A DNA stretch of 64,000 bases from Cupriavidus taiwanensis (GTDB taxonomy: Bacteria > Pseudomonadota > Gammaproteobacteria > Burkholderiales > Burkholderiaceae): contig NZ_LT984804.1 of assembly GCF_900250115.1 (NCBI RefSeq), forward strand, positions 2,557,301 to 2,621,300, given 5' to 3'. The notes beneath the pieces are model-generated. The model saw only the letters and a list, made by a program, of their open reading frames with translations, searched no databases and was not told the origin of the DNA. How positions within the stretch are numbered: position 1 is the stretch's first letter; every line of letters starts with the position of its first letter. Below are positions 60,316-64,000 of this stretch, piece by piece. A program made the position numbers and the translations under genes.

Positions 60316-60909
60316 TCAACCCGCCTTGCCGGGCCGGCCACGCTGGCCGAACCAGTGCAGTTCCAGGCATTCGCGCAGACGCATGCGGGCCCGGTAGAGC
60401 ATCGCCCAGGCATTGGTCGCGCTGATCTGCAAATGCTGACAGATTTCCTCGGTGTCCAGCTCCAGCCATTCCCGCATCATGAAGATGCGCCCGGTGCGCG
60501 CCGGCAGGCGGTCCACGCATAGCTGCAGGATTTCGAAAAACTCGCGGCGCTCGAACGCGCGCTCCGGGTCGCCCCAGTCGGACGGCGGGTCCTGGTAGTG
60601 GCCGTTGCGCGTGAACAGGGCATCGAAGGCGTCGTCGTCGGACTGCGGCTGGCCATCGCCGTCGCTGGCCAGCGCCAGCCTGAGCTCGCGCCTGCCGCTG
60701 CGCAGCGCGTCGATGATCTTGTGCTTGAGGATGCCGACCAGATAGGTGCGCAGCGCGGACTGGCCGGCAAAGCGCTCCGGGTGCTCGAGCGCCGCCAGCA
60801 GCGTGTCCGAGACGGCATCCTCGGCCACCGCCTGGTCGCGCAGTTGCAGGCGCGCAAAGCGCAGCAGATAGGGGCGTAGCGCCTGGAGTTCGGCGGGGTC
60901 GAGGCTCAT
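60316..60909 (-). CDS. ECF-family RNA polymerase sigma factor
   Basis: The 197-residue protein has sigma region 2 (LRPYLLRFARLQLRDQAVAEDAVSDTLL, then the -10 binding helix with FAGQSALRTYLVGILKHKIIDAL) and region 4 (LPARTGRIFMMREWLELDTEEICQHL). It is of the RpoE-like ECF type. The linker (FTRNGHYQDPPSDWGDPERAFERREF) is longer than in many ECF factors. The anti-sigma gene follows. Target promoters are not identified here. The convergent secreted repeat protein could belong to the same response. Confidence 0.92.
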   Translation of the reverse strand: MSLDPAELQALRPYLLRFARLQLRDQAVAEDAVSDTLLAALEHPERFAGQSALRTYLVGILKHKIIDALRSGRRELRLALASDGDGQPQSDDDAFDALFTRNGHYQDPPSDWGDPERAFERREFFEILQLCVDRLPARTGRIFMMREWLELDTEEICQHLQISATNAWAMLYRARMRLRECLELHWFGQRGRPGKAG

Positions 60910-60983
60910 CGGGTAGCGGGCGGTTGCCTGGACGGATGCGCCATCATACCCGCGCCCTGTCCTTCGCCGGTATGCCACAGCGG

Positions 60984-62606
60984 TCAGCCAATGCCGCGGA
61001 ACTGCCCGCACAGGCGGAACACGTCCATCGACAGCGGGATCCCCTTGGCCTTGCCGTAGCGCGTGGCCAGCTTCAGCAGCTCCTTGATGTCGCGCCCGCT
61101 CGCGGCGGGGTAGGCGTCGGTCAGCGCGTCGATCAGCGCATCGTCCAGGGCCGCGCCGAACTGCGCCGCCTGCAGCCGCCACAGCCGCACGGCATCCTCG
61201 CGGCACGGCGTGGTGTAGTGGATGGTGGCGATGCAGCGCGACAAAATGGCATCGTCGACGTCGCCGATGCGGTTGGTGGTCATGAACAGCAGGCCGCTGA
61301 AGTACTCCAGCGTGCGCAGGAACTCGGCGACGATGGCGTTGTGCTCGAGGTCGTTGTCGCGGCGGCGGATATAGACGTCGGCCTCGTCCAGCAGCAGGAT
61401 CGCGTTCCAGCGCATGGCGCGGCGCAGGATCGCCATCAGCGTGGCCCCCACCGACGCCGCGGTGGTGCCCAGCTGGCCGGAGTGCACGCGGTACAGCGGC
61501 TTGCCGACCACCTCGGCATAGACCTCGGCGGTGAGCGTCTTGCCCAGCCCGGGCGCGCCCTGGCACAGGATGGTGGTGCCGCCGGACTTGCCCGGCACGA
61601 AGTCCGGCGCCAGCATGTCCATGTGCGAGGTCAGGATGTCGATCAGGTCGCGGTGGTGCGCGGGCAGCACCAGCTTGTCGCGCAGTGCGGGCTGGTAGCG
61701 GTACTCGGCCAGGTGCTGCACATGGACCCAGATATTGCGGTGCCAGTCCAGGTGGAACAGGTGGACGTAGCCATGCAGCGGCACGCGCTCGAAGCCCTCC
61801 ATGATGCCCGCGTCGCGCCAGAACGACGGGTCGCAGGTCATCTCGAAACGGCGCTCCAGCCGCTCTTCGTCGTTCACGCAGCGCGCGCCCGCGGCGTCGG
61901 CGATCGGGATCAGCTCGGCCGCGCCCTTGGCATCGAGCGAGAACGCCGCGCGCGTCGCCACGAACTGCGCGCCAAAGCCGCGCTGGCAGCGCACGAAGCG
62001 CTGCGCGTGCAACTCATATTCCTGGCGGAACTCCGCGCACTCCTTGTAGAAGCCGAACTCCGCCAGCAGCTCCGGGATGGTGCGGTTGGCAATATCGTCG
62101 CGGTTGATCACCATCGACGTGGTCATGCCCGAGCGGCGCAGGTGGTGGTCGGTCAGCGCCGAGTTGGCCGACTGCATCGTATTGGCGAGCAGGTCCACCA
62201 CCACGTAGGGCATGCCCTGCTCGGGCAACACATAACGCATGCGGCGCACCAGCCAGGGCAGCAGCACGCCGTCGCGGTTGCGCTGGTACAGCCAGCCGTC
62301 GATGGCATCGCGCGACAGGTACGCGGCCAGCCCCGCCACCAGCTGGTCCAGCGCCGGAATTACGCGCGCCTGCGGCGCGTTGTAGATATTGTCCAGCGCC
62401 AGCATCTGAAACATCAGCGCGCGCTCGTTCTGCGTCTTGCTGAGCGTATAGAGCGAACTGAGCGCGTGCGCGTCGAACAGCTTGCTCGATACCAGCATAT
62501 TGCCGTGGCACACGCCATGCTGCTGCAGTTGGCGGGCCAGCGGCGACCCGTTCTCGATCAGCGCCAGCAAGGGGTGGATCAGCGCCTCCGGAATCTCGAA
62601 ATCCAT
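60984..62606 (-). CDS. AAA+ ATPase with large unknown N-terminal domain
   Basis: The 540-residue protein has a C-terminal AAA+ module (about 340-520): Walker A CQGAPGLGKTLTAE, Walker B AILLLDEADVYIRRRDND, sensor FMTTNRIGD and arginine-finger region DAILSRC. The N-terminal 330 residues (MDFEIPEALIHPLLALIENG) have no family I recognise. AAA+ ATPases of this form remodel or disassemble protein complexes. The start ATG 62606 has GGGAG 8 nt upstream; a GTG at 62615 would add three residues. Confidence 0.85.
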   Translation of the reverse strand: MDFEIPEALIHPLLALIENGSPLARQLQQHGVCHGNMLVSSKLFDAHALSSLYTLSKTQNERALMFQMLALDNIYNAPQARVIPALDQLVAGLAAYLSRDAIDGWLYQRNRDGVLLPWLVRRMRYVLPEQGMPYVVVDLLANTMQSANSALTDHHLRRSGMTTSMVINRDDIANRTIPELLAEFGFYKECAEFRQEYELHAQRFVRCQRGFGAQFVATRAAFSLDAKGAAELIPIADAAGARCVNDEERLERRFEMTCDPSFWRDAGIMEGFERVPLHGYVHLFHLDWHRNIWVHVQHLAEYRYQPALRDKLVLPAHHRDLIDILTSHMDMLAPDFVPGKSGGTTILCQGAPGLGKTLTAEVYAEVVGKPLYRVHSGQLGTTAASVGATLMAILRRAMRWNAILLLDEADVYIRRRDNDLEHNAIVAEFLRTLEYFSGLLFMTTNRIGDVDDAILSRCIATIHYTTPCREDAVRLWRLQAAQFGAALDDALIDALTDAYPAASGRDIKELLKLATRYGKAKGIPLSMDVFRLCGQFRGIG

Positions 62607-62658
62607 GTACCGCACTCCCGTTCAATGGCGTGGCCGCGCCGGCCAGCGCGCCTGGGTT

Positions 62659-63333
62659 TCACTGCAGGAAGAAATCGATCGCGCGCTCGACCACCGGCCC
62701 ATGGATGAGATGCGGCCCGTCGAACTCGACGTATTCCACGTCATAGCCCGCGGCGCGCAGCCTGGCCGCATGCGCGCGCCCGCTGGCAATGGGCAATTGC
62801 TCATCAGCCAGACCATGCGCGACAAATACCCTGGGAACGCCGGTCTGCATGAACACCGACATGAAGCCGCCGGAGAACGCGATCACATGGCTGGCGATAT
62901 CGCCATTGGTAATGCCGAGCGACAGCGCGTAGCTGGCGCCATCCGAAAATCCGGCAAAGGCCAGCCGCCGGGGATCGATGCGGTAGCGCGACGTCACCGC
63001 GGCCAGCGCCTGCTGCAGCCGCTGCAGGTCCGGCCCATTGCCGCCGATGACGATGTCCCAGGTGGGATAGAGCGAATGCGGCGCCAGCACCAGGAAGCGA
63101 TGCCGCTGCGCATGGGCTTCGAGATGCGGCAGGACTTTTTCGGGGAAGCCGCCGGCGCCGTGGAACATGACCATGAGGGGCACGGGAGCCTGGGATGCCA
63201 GCCGGTCCGGTACGAACAGCACGGCATCGCGTTCATCGGCCACGCCGAGCCGGTGGCGCCCGGCGGGCAGCGGTCCGGCGTGCGGCGCCGCGGCGGCAAA
63301 GGACATGCGGCCGAACAAGGACGGGTCGAGCAT
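62659..63333 (-). CDS. Alpha/beta-hydrolase (carboxylesterase/phospholipase type)
   Basis: The 224-residue cytoplasmic hydrolase has MVMFHGAGGFPEKVL (oxyanion region), the nucleophile GFSDGASYAL, Asp in AHGLADEQLPI and His in FDGPHLIHG. The pattern fits the LysoPLA/dienelactone-hydrolase-like esterases. The start ATG 63333 lies just downstream of an AT-rich promoter region with an inverted repeat at 63381. Substrate unknown. Confidence 0.85.
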   Translation of the reverse strand: MLDPSLFGRMSFAAAAPHAGPLPAGRHRLGVADERDAVLFVPDRLASQAPVPLMVMFHGAGGFPEKVLPHLEAHAQRHRFLVLAPHSLYPTWDIVIGGNGPDLQRLQQALAAVTSRYRIDPRRLAFAGFSDGASYALSLGITNGDIASHVIAFSGGFMSVFMQTGVPRVFVAHGLADEQLPIASGRAHAARLRAAGYDVEYVEFDGPHLIHGPVVERAIDFFLQ

Positions 63334-63380
63334 GGGCGTCTCCGGCGGGCGGCTTGGCGGCCGCACCAATATGGTGATAT

Positions 63381-63399
63381 TTTGTATATTACATACAAA
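63381..63399. promoter_or_regulatory. Inverted-repeat operator candidate
   Basis: TTTGTAT-ATTAC-ATACAAA, perfect 7-bp arms in a strongly AT-rich patch between the hydrolase gene and the upstream IclR gene. A second short symmetric element (ACCAATATGGT) lies at 63365-63375. Possible IclR-type binding site. Confidence 0.5.
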
Positions 63400-63450
63400 C
63401 ACCGTCCGGCGCCAGCGGAGCCGCATCCGGCTGCATCGATGGATCGACGC

Positions 63451-64000
63451 CTATGCTTCCCGCGCCACCCGCTCCTGTATTGCGGCTGCAAGCTTCATCA
63501 GGGGCCCCGCGAGGGCCGCCTCGACCGCGGCGGGATCCAGCGGCGTGGCGACGCTTACGTTCAGCACATGGACGGCATAGCCCTCGAAGCGCATCGGTGC
63601 CGCGATGGCCACGACCTGAGGCTGCCATGACGCGACGCAGTAGCCTTTCGCATGCACCGAGGCCACCGCGGCCTCGATTTGCCGGCGCAGCGCTTCCCAG
63701 CCCCGGCCGCGGTTCTTGTCGGCCAGGGCTCGCATCATCGCGCTGAAAGCAGCGGGGGACAGCGTTGCAAGGTGCGCGCGGCCAAGGGAGGTCAGCGCCA
63801 TCGGGATGCGCTGCCCGCTCACCACCGTGCGCAGCGACTGGCGCCGGTTGTAGCGGAACGACTCGAGGTAGACCATCTCGTCGGCCTCGGCCACCGCCAG
63901 TCCGACATTGATGCGGTGCTGCATCGCGACCTCGACCATCATCGGCGTCGCGATCTTGAGCACCTGCGAGCTGTCGCGCATCGCATGCGCCATGCAGAGG
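63451..64000 (-). CDS. IclR-family transcriptional regulator, 5' end outside the window
   Basis: The visible 180 or so residues form the effector-binding domain of an IclR regulator: MVEVAMQHRINVGLAVAEADEMVYLES, SGQRIPMALTSLGRAHLA and GYCVASWQPQVVAIAAPMR. The N-terminal helix-turn-helix would lie beyond the right edge, so the ATG at 63993 is internal. IclR proteins sense small acids and control adjacent catabolic genes; the downstream hydrolase is a plausible target. Confidence 0.88.
   Translation of the reverse strand, partial: LCMAHAMRDSSQVLKIATPMMVEVAMQHRINVGLAVAEADEMVYLESFRYNRRQSLRTVVSGQRIPMALTSLGRAHLATLSPAAFSAMMRALADKNRGRGWEALRRQIEAAVASVHAKGYCVASWQPQVVAIAAPMRFEGYAVHVLNVSVATPLDPAAVEAALAGPLMKLAAAIQERVAREA

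Overview
The window is GC-rich bacterial DNA, dense with genes. Long shadow ORFs on the opposite strands come from the strong third-position GC bias. The gene content points to the Burkholderiales and most closely to Cupriavidus/Ralstonia, probably a secondary replicon: a fliC-flaG-fliDST cluster next to a fliE/fliFGHIJK cluster, LigD/Ku end joining, a czc-type metal efflux operon with czcI, a PHB-depolymerase-family esterase and PhoX. This placement is inferred from content and gene order; no database was searched. No rRNA, tRNA, CRISPR array or intact insertion sequence was found.

Layout. 1-7.4 kb: the end of a glycine-rich membrane protein gene, a histone-H1-like Lys/Ala/Pro-rich protein, and a signalling block with an NtrC-type regulator plus a degenerate histidine kinase on the minus strand, a receiver-less sigma-54 activator behind a good -24/-12 site, and a PAS hybrid kinase. 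7.6-17.1 kb: a stress and DNA-repair block with an SDR lacking the usual catalytic lysine, ligD, a small secreted protein, a hybrid kinase whose N-terminal receiver is dead, ku, a BON protein and a Gln/Gly-rich protein. 17.3-19.7 kb: a DUF2236/MpaB-like protein, then an 840-bp non-coding stretch with a well-formed small-RNA candidate and three inverted repeats, then a divergent Hfq-like gene directly before fliC. 19.7-33.5 kb: flagellar genes, with fliC (sigma-28 promoter), flaG, fliD, fliS, fliT, a FliK-like gene and fhlB on the plus strand, fliE divergent, then fliFGHIJK.

33.5-44.8 kb: accessory genes (orphan hicB with a likely operator, alkB, a GFA-type zinc protein), two broken outer-membrane protein genes joined out of frame, cysK, a TauE/SafE permease, a DUF938 methyltransferase, a serine-hydrolase lipoprotein, PhoX, a YigZ-like protein and a 2Fe-2S ferredoxin. 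44.8-53.1 kb: a decayed VapC toxin remnant, a PHB-depolymerase-type esterase, a DUF3606 protein, a large lipoprotein combining phytase-like and glycerophosphodiesterase motifs in an odd order, alpha carbonic anhydrase, a minus-strand trio (P450 without ExxR, ABM monooxygenase, TSUP permease) and a small BamE-like lipoprotein. 53.1-59.3 kb: czcI-czcC-czcB-czcA. 59.6-64 kb: a secreted repeat protein, an ECF sigma factor with a zinc-finger anti-sigma factor, an AAA+ ATPase, an alpha/beta hydrolase and the C-terminal part of an IclR regulator that runs off the right edge.

A palindrome with arms CCCTCTCCCGC/GCGGGAGAGGG recurs five times in intergenic DNA and behaves like a REP element. The leads I consider most worth following are the small-RNA candidate beside the Hfq-like gene upstream of flagellin, the permuted phosphodiesterase motifs in the 46.5-49 kb lipoprotein, the P450 without ExxR, and several signalling or enzyme domains that have lost key catalytic residues.
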